Source of the DNA: Anaerolineae bacterium | GTDB lineage: Bacteria > Chloroflexota > Anaerolineae > 4572-78 | Reading direction: 5' to 3' | Assembly (NCBI GenBank): GCA_027022125.1 | Contig: JALVZI010000617.1 | Location: 1 to 6,008, forward strand | DNA length: 6,008 nucleotides | Shown: in pieces, positions 1 through 5,936 of the stretch | Layout of the letters: each line of letters starts with the position of its first letter | Numbering within the stretch: position 1 is the stretch's first letter | The notes under the pieces: model-generated | What the model was told of the DNA's origin: nothing | Seen by the model: the letters and a program-made list of their open reading frames with translations, nothing else | Databases searched by the model: none | Made by a program: the position numbers and the translations under genes

Positions 1-157
1 ATGCGTGATGCGTGATAATTTGGGTGACCGGCAATGTTCGCGGTGGATAAACGTTTTGCGCCGTCGACAAGCACTACAACGGATTCGGTTGATTGGAGGC
101 TGTTAGAGATTCGCCTATTCGCTTATTTGTAAATTCGCTCATTACGAGGAGTGACCG
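1..157. other. Intergenic region with short-word repeats, no gene supported
   Basis: The first 16 bases carry the 7-bp word ATGCGTG twice in tandem. From about 81 to 146 the DNA is built of words also seen in the other intergenic regions of this window: GGTTGATTGGA at 87-97 and TTAGAGATT at 103-111 both recur on the opposite strand at 2614-2656. ATTCG words at 110-137 resemble those at 2548-2581 and 5859-5896. One frame stays open from base 2 to a TAG at 104-106, but its translation matches nothing I recognise and it overlaps the repeats. I see no convincing -35/-10 pair for the downstream regulator. The only clear signal is that gene's Shine-Dalgarno, GAGGAG at 146-151. Confidence 0.6.
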
Positions 158-928
158 ATGCGTATTTTAATTGCCGATGATGAAAAACCTGCACGCAGCG
201 AATTGCGGTATATTCTTGAAAATTTAATACCGACAGCGGTGTTTTTTGAAACAACCAATGGCGGAGAAACGCTGGAAACGGTTGAAAAAGAGACGTTGGA
301 CGTTATATTTTTGGACATTAACATGCCGGAACCCGACGGTTTGGAAATTGCTGCCATCGTTATGGAAGAGCCGGAACCACCGTTGATTGTGTTTGCCACC
401 GCATATAGCCAGCACGCCCTGCGTGCGTTTGAACTCGCGGCGGTGGATTATGTGGTTAAACCGTTTGATGAACAGCGTTTGGAAAAAACCGTCGAGCGTT
501 TGCGCCGCATATTGAACGAGCGGACACTTTTGGAAAAGCGGCAGCAGGCTTTGCGCCAATATCTGGCGCAGAATATGCTTTCGCGCGGTTTAACCAAACT
601 TTGGGGCGAGCGGGAAAATGAAAACCGGGTGTTGGTTGATTATCGGGAAATTTTGTGGTTGGTTGCTCAAGACAAAAAAGTATACATGCGCACGCGCGCC
701 GGTGAAACATTGCGGGTAAATTACACGCTGAAAGAACTGGCAACACGCTTGCAGGCACACAACTTTCTGCGCGTGCATAAAAGTTACATTGTTAACATCG
801 ACCATATCGCCGAGGTAGCGCCCTGGTTTTCCGGCACATATATTATCCGTATGGACGATGAGAATCGCACCGAGATACCGTTATCGCGCAGATATGCCGC
901 GTATTTAAAACGCTTTACCGATTGGTGA
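158..928 (+). CDS. LytTR-family two-component response regulator (REC-LytTR)
   Basis: A 256-residue cytoplasmic DNA-binding response regulator of the LytR/AlgR class. Residues 1-120 form the receiver domain: acidic pocket D7-D8, phosphoacceptor D53 in FLDINMPEPDG, switch threonine T81 in FATAYS and the invariant lysine K101 in VVKPF. A charged, probably helical linker covers about 118-150. Residues 155-254 are the LytTR DNA-binding domain, with the hallmark FLRVHKSYIVNIDHI at 203-217 and PLSRRYAAYLKRF near the end. All key receiver residues are present and the length is normal, so it should be functional. The ATG start lies 6 nt after GAGGAG and directly begins the first beta strand (MRILIADDE). 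By family knowledge, phosphorylation by a LytS-type sensor kinase would trigger binding to direct repeats. No kinase lies in the window, so target and stimulus are unknown; the next gene is a candidate target by proximity only. Confidence 0.95.
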   Translation: MRILIADDEKPARSELRYILENLIPTAVFFETTNGGETLETVEKETLDVIFLDINMPEPDGLEIAAIVMEEPEPPLIVFATAYSQHALRAFELAAVDYVVKPFDEQRLEKTVERLRRILNERTLLEKRQQALRQYLAQNMLSRGLTKLWGERENENRVLVDYREILWLVAQDKKVYMRTRAGETLRVNYTLKELATRLQAHNFLRVHKSYIVNIDHIAEVAPWFSGTYIIRMDDENRTEIPLSRRYAAYLKRFTDW

Positions 929-986
929 CCGCTTATCTCGCTTTTTTACCCCTTATCCGTACAGTGCCGATTTTGCTGTGTTCCTG

Positions 987-995
987 TGATATGAT
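987..995 (+). promoter_or_regulatory. Possible extended -10 promoter for the propeller gene
   Basis: TG-A-TATGAT at 987-995 fits an extended -10 element, with TATGAT matching TATAAT at five of six positions. No good -35 lies at the usual distance; TTGCTG at 973-978 is only 11 bp away. A start near 1002 would give a roughly 40-nt leader ending at the Shine-Dalgarno AAAGGAG (1031-1037). The 115-bp gap after the regulator gene suits an independent promoter, but co-transcription is possible because I see no terminator between the two genes. Confidence 0.35.
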
Positions 996-1019
996 GAATT
1001 TGACGATAAAAATTCATCA
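992..1019. promoter_or_regulatory. Perfect 10-bp inverted repeat, candidate operator or leader hairpin
   Basis: TGATGAATTT at 992-1001 and AAATTCATCA at 1010-1019 are exact reverse complements separated by 8 bases. The left arm overlaps the possible -10 element and the right arm ends 11 nt before AAAGGAG. It could be a binding site for a dimeric repressor or a hairpin in the leader. It lacks the GC-rich stem and T-run of a terminator. The inverted layout is not the direct-repeat pattern typical of LytTR proteins. Confidence 0.5.
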
Positions 1020-1043
1020 ACCATACCGGCAAAGGAGCGTAAC

Positions 1044-2357
1044 ATGTTCGGCAGAAAACCTTTTTTCCTTTTGATTTCTTTTATTCTAATGGTAAGTGTC
1101 GGAGCGGGCACGGTGTATGCTATGCCGGTTATATCGTGGCAATTTGCGCCCCAAACCGCCAATGTTTATGTGGGGAGTGAAATAACCATTTCAGACTGGA
1201 ATGATGACCAATATCAACCGGCAGTTGCCTATAACTGGAAACATCACGAATATTTGGTGGTTTGGGAGAATCAGGGTAATGATGGCATTGAGATTTACGC
1301 TCAGCGAGTTTCGGAATCGGGTGAATTATTGAGCTGGCCCTTTTATGTGCCAGATGATGACACCTATTTAAAAAGTGACCGTAAAGAACCAGATGTGGCA
1401 TACGACCCGGTAAACGATCGTTATTTGGTTGTTTGGATGTATAGAATCGGGACCACTAGCGATTATGATATTCATGGACGATTTGTGCCGTGGGAAGGAC
1501 CTCCCGACCCGAATTTGAAAGAGTTTACAATTGTAGATTGGACTTCGCCCCAGTGGGAGCCGAAAGTTGCCTATGGACGTACCCCGGAGGAGTTTGTGGT
1601 GGTTTGGATGAATACACCTTCTGGTGTGTCATCTTATATCAGCGCTCAACGTATCACGGCGGCAACAGGTGCTTTGGTTGGTAGCGCAAAGACCATTTCC
1701 AGCGGTTCGCAAAGGCGAGATGATCCGGATATAGCCTTTGATGTGGCACAAAATCAGTATCTCATTACTTGGGATATTGACAATAGTGGTAGCGGTACGG
1801 ATCTTGATATTGAAGGCATTCGGCTGCACGGCGGCAGTAACAATTTTGCCGGCAGTGTTATTTCCATTGCCGGCTGGCCCAATGAGGAATGGCATCCGCG
1901 TGTGGCAGCGTGCAAGGGGATGAACAAATATCTGGTAGTGTGGGAATCGAAACAAGGTACCCACTATGATATATACGCTCGTTATGTTAATGGCGCTGAT
2001 GGAAGTTTAGCAACACCCATCCATGTAACCGATAGTACCGTCAATGAACAAGACCCGGATGTTGCCTGTAACGAATCCGGTAATGTATTTTTGATGGCGT
2101 GGAGTCAGCAATATAACAATACATCCGGTCCGTATGGGGTTTCTGGGCGTTTTGCCTATTCAGACTCATCTGTGAGTGATATATTTGCCATTCGCCCATC
2201 GTATACCGGTGAAACGAGTAACCGGTGGTATCCGTGGGTCGGTGGGGGATATAGCAATTTTCTGGTAACGTGGGAGCATATACGAGGGGGATATAGTGAT
2301 ATTCATGCGAGATTGGTGTCGCCGTATGGCGTTTTCTTGCCGCTGATTTTGAAGTAG
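1044..2357 (+). CDS. Secreted seven-repeat protein, probable beta-propeller
   Basis: A 437-residue exported protein of unknown function. Residues 1-26 form a signal peptide: basic start (K5), hydrophobic core and a VYA cleavage site before M27. The rest consists of seven degenerate repeats of 53-57 residues, each with P-x-V-A-Y, then Y-L-V-V-W, then a D-I-x-A-R-x-V strand. The conserved tryptophans sit at 74, 131, 188, 243, 300, 353 and 410, spaced 57, 57, 55, 57, 53 and 57. Seven such four-strand units suggest a seven-bladed beta-propeller, but that fold is inferred. The chain ends in VFLPLILK just after the last blade, a short hydrophobic tail I recall from Chloroflexota surface proteins. 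No catalytic motif, LPXTG signal or transmembrane anchor is visible, so a binding or surface role is the best guess. The ATG start is 6 nt after AAAGGAG. Confidence 0.85.
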   Translation: MFGRKPFFLLISFILMVSVGAGTVYAMPVISWQFAPQTANVYVGSEITISDWNDDQYQPAVAYNWKHHEYLVVWENQGNDGIEIYAQRVSESGELLSWPFYVPDDDTYLKSDRKEPDVAYDPVNDRYLVVWMYRIGTTSDYDIHGRFVPWEGPPDPNLKEFTIVDWTSPQWEPKVAYGRTPEEFVVVWMNTPSGVSSYISAQRITAATGALVGSAKTISSGSQRRDDPDIAFDVAQNQYLITWDIDNSGSGTDLDIEGIRLHGGSNNFAGSVISIAGWPNEEWHPRVAACKGMNKYLVVWESKQGTHYDIYARYVNGADGSLATPIHVTDSTVNEQDPDVACNESGNVFLMAWSQQYNNTSGPYGVSGRFAYSDSSVSDIFAIRPSYTGETSNRWYPWVGGGYSNFLVTWEHIRGGYSDIHARLVSPYGVFLPLILK

Positions 2358-2373
2358 TGTTTCGGTAACGAAA

Positions 2374-2412
2374 GTAGGGGCGACCGACCGGTCGCCCCTA
2401 CAATTTGTTTTT
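2374..2412 (+). terminator. Probable intrinsic terminator of the propeller gene, built on a GTAGGGGC palindrome
   Basis: GTAGGGGCGACC at 2374-2385 pairs perfectly with GGTCGCCCCTAC at 2390-2401 around a GACC loop. On the + strand it is followed by AATTTGTTTTT, a fair U-rich tail. It begins 17 bases after the TAG stop. A smaller stem, TTTCG-GTAA-CGAAA (2360-2373), lies directly between. The arms share their sequence with the composite palindrome at 2455-2512, so this may be a dispersed REP-like repeat that also serves as a terminator. On the - strand no T-run follows it. Confidence 0.55.
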
Positions 2413-2454
2413 ATTTATCGTTTCTATTCAGGGACGGTGCTCGCCTCGAATAAT

Positions 2455-2512
2455 CGTAGGGGCAGCCCTTGTGGCTGCCCTGTTTCGGGCGACCACAAGG
2501 GTCGCCCCTACG
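2455..2512. repeat. Composite REP-like palindrome with two nested hairpins
   Basis: Two 26-bp arms (2455-2480 and 2487-2512) are near-perfect reverse complements around a TGTTTC spacer. Each arm also folds by itself: GGGCAGCC/GGCTGCCC with loop CTTGT on the left, and GGGCGACC/GGTCGCCC with loop ACAAG on the right. The arms differ at four positions, and these are paired changes (AG/CT versus GA/TC) that keep each small hairpin intact. The outer ends, GTAGGGGC and GCCCCTAC, match those of the hairpin at 2374-2401. It could be a REP/BIME-type or MITE-like element. It may also protect the 3' ends of the two convergent transcripts. Confidence 0.75.
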
Positions 2513-2547
2513 GTTTGAGTGTGGAAAGAACGAACTTGCGACCGGGC

Positions 2548-2581
2548 GAGTCTGCGAATAGCGAATGACACGTGACGAATG
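2548..2581. repeat. Short-word (GAAT/ATTCG) dispersed repeat
   Basis: Read on the - strand this tract contains CATTCGTCA, then CATTCGCTATTCGCAGA. The same words in the same order appear on the + strand at 5859-5896, so the two copies lie in opposite orientation on either side of the nrdR-nrdJ operon. Function is unknown; it looks like intergenic filler repeats rather than a gene. Confidence 0.55.
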
Positions 2582-2613
2582 TAGACTGAAAATTTTGTCC
2601 TGCTCCCCCTTCA

Positions 2614-2656
2614 AATTCCAATCAACCAATCTCCAATAACCAATCTCTAATTTCCA
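2614..2656. repeat. Degenerate CCAAT tandem repeat next to the nrdJ stop
   Basis: CCAAT occurs four times at 7-8 base spacing, followed by CTAATTT. The tract ends three bases from the nrdJ stop codon and so would lie in the 3' untranslated part of that mRNA. On the - strand it contains GGTTGATTGGA and TTAGAGATT, both also present at 87-111. No hairpin terminator for nrdJ is seen here; the nearest strong stem downstream is the palindrome at 2455-2512. Confidence 0.55.
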
Positions 2657-2659
2657 GCC

Positions 2660-5140
2660 TCAGCACTCGCTGTAACCGCACATGTGACACTTTTTGCACC
2701 CTTCAATGTTCATCAGGGTGGCGTTGCCGCAGGTGGGACACAGGTCGCCGTGCGGGGTGGCAGGCAGTTCCGGTTGAAAGCCGAGCGGGTCATCGTCGTC
2801 TTCCTCTTCCGGCAAGCCAGGCAAATCCGCCTGCGCATTAAAGCCGATATGTTCCGCCAGCGCTTGCGCCACCGCGTCGGGCAGGCTCATCACGCGGGCT
2901 TTGCCAAATCCGTGCGGGCGTCCGCTGCCGATGCCGCGCAACTGGGCGATGATGTCTTGCACGCGCTCGTATGCGCTCAACGGGCTGGGCATACGCAGAA
3001 TCAAACTGATGAGCCGCCCCAGTCCTTCGGCATCCGCCGCCACATCCGAGCCGACTTTCGCCACATTGATGAACACTTCAAAAGGTTCCTGTTTGCCGCC
3101 GCCGTTATAGTTCACGGTGATGTACGCCGTGCCGATGGGGGTCACTTTGCGGTAGGTATTGCCGTGCAGAATGGTCGGGCGCACGCGCGGTTTGATGTTG
3201 ACAGCGGGCGTTTCTTCCGCCGGTTCTTCTTCTTTTTTGGCTTTGAGCACCTGCTCATCGCGCGAACCGTCGCGGTAAATGGTGCCGCCTTTCGCGCCGA
3301 GGTCGTACATCAATTCATACAATTCGCGGGTCTGTTCGATGGTGTAATTGTTGGGGGCGTTACACGTTTTCGAGATGCTGGAATCCACCCATTTTTGGAT
3401 GGCGGCTTGCACGCGGACGTGCTCTTCCGGCGTTAAATCCATCGCGGTGACAAAATAATCGGGCAGAGGCTCATCGGGATGTGCCGATTTCCATTCATCA
3501 TACACATCCACCCGCTCGATGTTTGTGCCCATACGTCCCATTCGTTCCCATTCCCAGAAATAGTATGGTTCGATGCCGGTGGACGTGCCGACCATTGTGC
3601 CGGTGGTGCCGGTGGGCGCTTGGGTCAGCAGGGTAACATTGCGCATCCCTTTTTCGCGCACGGCTTGCCGAACTTTTTCCGGCATGTGCTGCATAAATCC
3701 GCTTTGCAGGTATTTTTCGGCGTCAAATTTGGGGAAGGCGCCTTTTTCAACGGCATAATCGGCGCTGGCGAGATACGCTTCGCTGGCGATGAATTTATAC
3801 AGTTGGTCGATGAAATCTTCCGCTTCCGGGCTGCCGTATCGCAATTTCATGCGGATGAGCATTTCCGCCAACCCCATTGTGCCCAACCCCACGCGCCGTT
3901 CCGACAGTTGCTGCCGGGCGTTTTCCTCGAAGAAATAGGGGGTGTTGTCAATCACATCGTCCAAAAAACGGATGGCATACCGCACGGTTTTGCCCAAATT
4001 TTTCCAATCCACCGCGCCGTCACGCACAAAACGTGACAGGTTGATGGCGCCCAGATTGCACACGCCCCATTCGGGCAGTCCCTGCTCGCCGCAGGGGTTG
4101 GTGCAACTGATGGTGGAGTAGTACCATGAATTGCTCATTTTGTTGTAACGGTCGATGAAAAATACGCCCGGTTCGGCGCTTGCCCATGCGCTTTCGATGA
4201 TGGTGTTCCAAATTTCGCGGGCTTTAACGGTTTTGTGGACAATGACCGGTTTTCCGGCGGCACGCCAGTCGTTCAAATTGCCGTTCCACATGGTGTTGTA
4301 ATCGGGGTCGGTGGTGTCGGGAAAAACGAGTTCCCAATCGTCATCGGTTTTTACGGCGGACATGAAAGCGTCGCTGATAGCCACGCTGATATTGGCATTG
4401 GTGATTTTGCCCATATCGCGTTTGCTGGTGATGAAGTCGAAAATGTCGGGATGCCAGTCATTCAGAATGAGCATGAGCGCGCCGCGGCGACTGCCGCCCT
4501 GTTCGATGAGACCGGTGACGAAACTGTACAGCGCGCCCCACGATACCGAGCCGCTCGACCGCCCATTGACGCCTTTCACGTAGGCGTGTCGCGGGCGCAG
4601 TGATGACAGGTTGATGCCCACGCCGCCACCGCGAGACATAATTTCGGTCATATGGGACAGGGTTTGCATAATGCCGCCCCGGCTGTCGTGCGGCGAAGGG
4701 ATGACATAACAATTGTAATAGGTCAGGTTCTGGTTGGTGCCGGCGCCGGTGAGAATGCGTCCGCCGGGCACGAATTTCCAGTCTTCCAGCAGCCAGCGGA
4801 AATTCTTTTCCCATTTTTTGCGCTGGTCGGGGGCTTCTTCTTCGGCGATGCCGCGCGCCACGCGGGCAATCAGTTGGGCGGGGTCGGTTTCCAGCGGTTT
4901 GTCGATGTGTTCCACGGCTTGGGTTATTTCGGTGCCGTCTTTCAGTTTGAGGGTTACTTCCGTGCCCTCCAGCGCCGTTACCGTGCCGATTTCCCGTTGT
5001 CCGGTTTGCAGGTTGGTGCATACCACAGCCGTATCGCCGACAGCCAGCGTTTCTTTTTGGGTGTCTTTTAAAGCATACCGGTCGAGGAAAATTTTCTCTC
5101 CCAGTGGTTTGAGATAATTCTTTTGCGTTTTGGCGATCAT
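2660..5140 (-). CDS. nrdJ: Adenosylcobalamin-dependent (class II) ribonucleoside-diphosphate reductase
   Basis: This 826-residue enzyme reduces ribonucleotides to deoxyribonucleotides for DNA synthesis, using a B12-derived radical and so no oxygen-dependent small subunit. Visible landmarks are C144 in NCYVIP and C361 in CNLGAIN (the substrate-reducing pair), N348, thiyl-radical C350 and E352 in NPCGE, and the phosphate-binding loop APTGTTGTMVGTSTG at 508-522. A TSCPD-type domain covers about 650-745. An acidic linker (about 778-785) precedes a six-cysteine tail: C801, C804, C815, C818, C821 and C826, a zinc-ribbon-like module with the terminal pair that relays thioredoxin electrons. No ATP-cone is visible at the N-terminus. 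Instead a roughly 55-residue beta-rich insertion sits at about 27-81. The ATG start follows AGGAGG by 8 nt, and the gene begins 29 bp after nrdR. No intein or frameshift is seen. Confidence 0.96.
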   Translation of the reverse strand: MIAKTQKNYLKPLGEKIFLDRYALKDTQKETLAVGDTAVVCTNLQTGQREIGTVTALEGTEVTLKLKDGTEITQAVEHIDKPLETDPAQLIARVARGIAEEEAPDQRKKWEKNFRWLLEDWKFVPGGRILTGAGTNQNLTYYNCYVIPSPHDSRGGIMQTLSHMTEIMSRGGGVGINLSSLRPRHAYVKGVNGRSSGSVSWGALYSFVTGLIEQGGSRRGALMLILNDWHPDIFDFITSKRDMGKITNANISVAISDAFMSAVKTDDDWELVFPDTTDPDYNTMWNGNLNDWRAAGKPVIVHKTVKAREIWNTIIESAWASAEPGVFFIDRYNKMSNSWYYSTISCTNPCGEQGLPEWGVCNLGAINLSRFVRDGAVDWKNLGKTVRYAIRFLDDVIDNTPYFFEENARQQLSERRVGLGTMGLAEMLIRMKLRYGSPEAEDFIDQLYKFIASEAYLASADYAVEKGAFPKFDAEKYLQSGFMQHMPEKVRQAVREKGMRNVTLLTQAPTGTTGTMVGTSTGIEPYYFWEWERMGRMGTNIERVDVYDEWKSAHPDEPLPDYFVTAMDLTPEEHVRVQAAIQKWVDSSISKTCNAPNNYTIEQTRELYELMYDLGAKGGTIYRDGSRDEQVLKAKKEEEPAEETPAVNIKPRVRPTILHGNTYRKVTPIGTAYITVNYNGGGKQEPFEVFINVAKVGSDVAADAEGLGRLISLILRMPSPLSAYERVQDIIAQLRGIGSGRPHGFGKARVMSLPDAVAQALAEHIGFNAQADLPGLPEEEDDDDPLGFQPELPATPHGDLCPTCGNATLMNIEGCKKCHMCGYSEC

Positions 5141-5169
5141 CTGACGCCCCTCCTAAATTGATTGCGAGT

Positions 5170-5670
5170 TTATTCTTCATCCAGTGGTAGTGGAATTTGG
5201 TTTTTCTGCGCTTCTTCCCGGCGTTTCTGTTCCATCAGATGTTCAATTTCCTCTGCGATATTGCTGACATCCTCAAAACGGCGATAAACGGAAGCATACC
5301 GCACGTATGCCACTTCATCGATTTTTTGCAGGTGTTGCATCACTAGCCGCCCCACGGCGAGGCTCTGAATTTCGCCTTTGCCCATCGTGTATAAATTGGC
5401 TTCAATATCGCGGGCGGCAATTTCCAGTTTTTCGGCGGAGACGGGGCGCTTTGAGCAGGCAATACGCATGCTTTTGATGAGTTTATCGCGGGAGAACTCT
5501 TCCCGCCGTCCGTCACGTTTGACGATGAGCAGGTTAATGCCGGCGACCCGCTCGTAAGTAGTAAAACGTTGATGACAATCGTTGCACTCACGCCGGCGGC
5601 GGATGCCATCCGGCACTTCGCGGGTGTCAATCACTCGGCTGTTGTTGCTATGGCAATATGGGCATTTCAT
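5170..5670 (-). CDS. nrdR: Transcriptional repressor NrdR
   Basis: A 166-residue zinc-ribbon/ATP-cone repressor of ribonucleotide reductase genes. The N-terminal zinc ribbon uses C3, C6, C29 and C32 (MKCPYC and ECNDCHQRFTTYER), with the arginine-rich strand RRRR at 24-27. The ATP-cone, about 48-138, includes VKRDGRREEF and YVRYASVYRRF; in this family it binds ATP or dATP and controls DNA binding. A charged tail of about 28 residues follows. The frame stays open to an ATG at 5719-5721, but NrdR proteins begin MKCPYC and a Shine-Dalgarno supports the ATG at 5670, so I use that. It is the first gene of an operon with nrdJ and lies downstream of two NrdR boxes, implying autorepression together with control of the reductase. 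Confidence 0.97.
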   Translation of the reverse strand: MKCPYCHSNNSRVIDTREVPDGIRRRRECNDCHQRFTTYERVAGINLLIVKRDGRREEFSRDKLIKSMRIACSKRPVSAEKLEIAARDIEANLYTMGKGEIQSLAVGRLVMQHLQKIDEVAYVRYASVYRRFEDVSNIAEEIEHLMEQKRREEAQKNQIPLPLDEE

Positions 5671-5681
5671 TTGCGTTTCGA

Positions 5682-5690
5682 CTCCTTCTC
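5682..5690 (-). promoter_or_regulatory. Shine-Dalgarno that sets the nrdR start
   Basis: On the - strand GAGAAGGAG lies 11 nt before the ATG at 5668-5670. No comparable purine-rich site precedes the longer-frame ATG at 5719-5721, which supports the shorter protein beginning MKCPYC. Confidence 0.75.
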
Positions 5691-5738
5691 GATGCAAAAT
5701 TGAGTTTACATAAAATCCCAAAATAGAGCATTAAAAAA

Positions 5739-5754
5739 CCACTACATATTGTGG
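5739..5754. promoter_or_regulatory. NrdR box (gene-proximal)
   Basis: CCACTACATATTGTGG matches the NrdR box consensus acaCwAtATaTwGtgt at 13 of 16 positions, and its flanks extend the palindrome to AACCAC...GTGGTT. It pairs with a second box 30 bp upstream, the three-helical-turn spacing expected for NrdR oligomers. It lies between the predicted promoter and the nrdR start. Confidence 0.9.
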
Positions 5755-5768
5755 TTAACCGAAAGTGG

Positions 5769-5784
5769 ACACCGTATATTGTGG
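5769..5784. promoter_or_regulatory. NrdR box (promoter-proximal)
   Basis: ACACCGTATATTGTGG matches the NrdR box consensus in nearly every position, departing at the C-G after ACAC and at the last base. It is separated from the gene-proximal box by 14 bp and starts 13 bp downstream of the predicted -10 element. Together the boxes would let NrdR repress nrdR and nrdJ. Confidence 0.9.
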
Positions 5785-5797
5785 ATTTGCAGAAGTA

Positions 5798-5826
5798 ATT
5801 ATACACGATTTTTTCTGTTTCGGCAA
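5798..5826 (-). promoter_or_regulatory. Sigma70-type promoter of the nrdR-nrdJ operon
   Basis: On the - strand TTGCCG (5821-5826) and a perfect TATAAT (5798-5803) are separated by 17 bp, the ideal spacing. Transcription would start near 5791, giving a leader of about 120 nt that contains both NrdR boxes. I see no cobalamin riboswitch in that leader, although nrdJ needs B12, so control appears to run through NrdR alone. Confidence 0.7.
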
Positions 5827-5858
5827 GTGTTTTTCCTTAAAAAACGGAACGAGTTTTG

Positions 5859-5896
5859 GTCATTCGTCATTTGCTATTCGCCCATTCGCAGATTCG
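5859..5896. repeat. ATTCG short-word dispersed repeat
   Basis: ATTCG occurs four times within 38 bases (CATTCGTCA, GCTATTCGC, CATTCGCAG, GATTCG). The order of words matches the reverse complement of 2548-2581, and similar words occur at 110-137. It lies just upstream of the nrdR-nrdJ promoter and encodes nothing recognisable. Confidence 0.55.
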
Positions 5897-5936
5897 TTTT
5901 GAACTGGTTGAAACTTCTTGTGTGACTGAATTTCAG

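Noticed and set aside
2..106. Frame open on the + strand to TAG at 104-106, possible tail of an upstream sensor kinase
   Set aside because: The translation shows no histidine-kinase motif, it is short and arginine-rich by chance, and its end overlaps repeat words found in other non-coding gaps.
2684..3436. Long + strand frame opposite the 3' part of nrdJ, plus similar frames at 3479-4036, 4235-4603 and 4652-5071
   Set aside because: All are antisense to a strongly conserved reductase with intact active-site motifs; their translations are compositionally odd and lack Shine-Dalgarno sites.
2660..5140. Intein or split gene in the class II reductase
   Set aside because: The reading frame is continuous, family motifs follow one another at normal spacing, and no intein splice motifs are present; the only extra segment is the small N-terminal one.
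5671..5721. N-terminal extension of NrdR by 17 residues from the ATG at 5719-5721
   Set aside because: NrdR proteins start MKCPYC, the Shine-Dalgarno fits the ATG at 5670, and the longer start lacks one and lies 18 bp from an operator.
5671..5791. Cobalamin riboswitch in the nrdR-nrdJ leader
   Set aside because: The leader is about 120 nt, AT-rich and occupied by NrdR boxes; I see no B12-box-like sequence or suitable fold.
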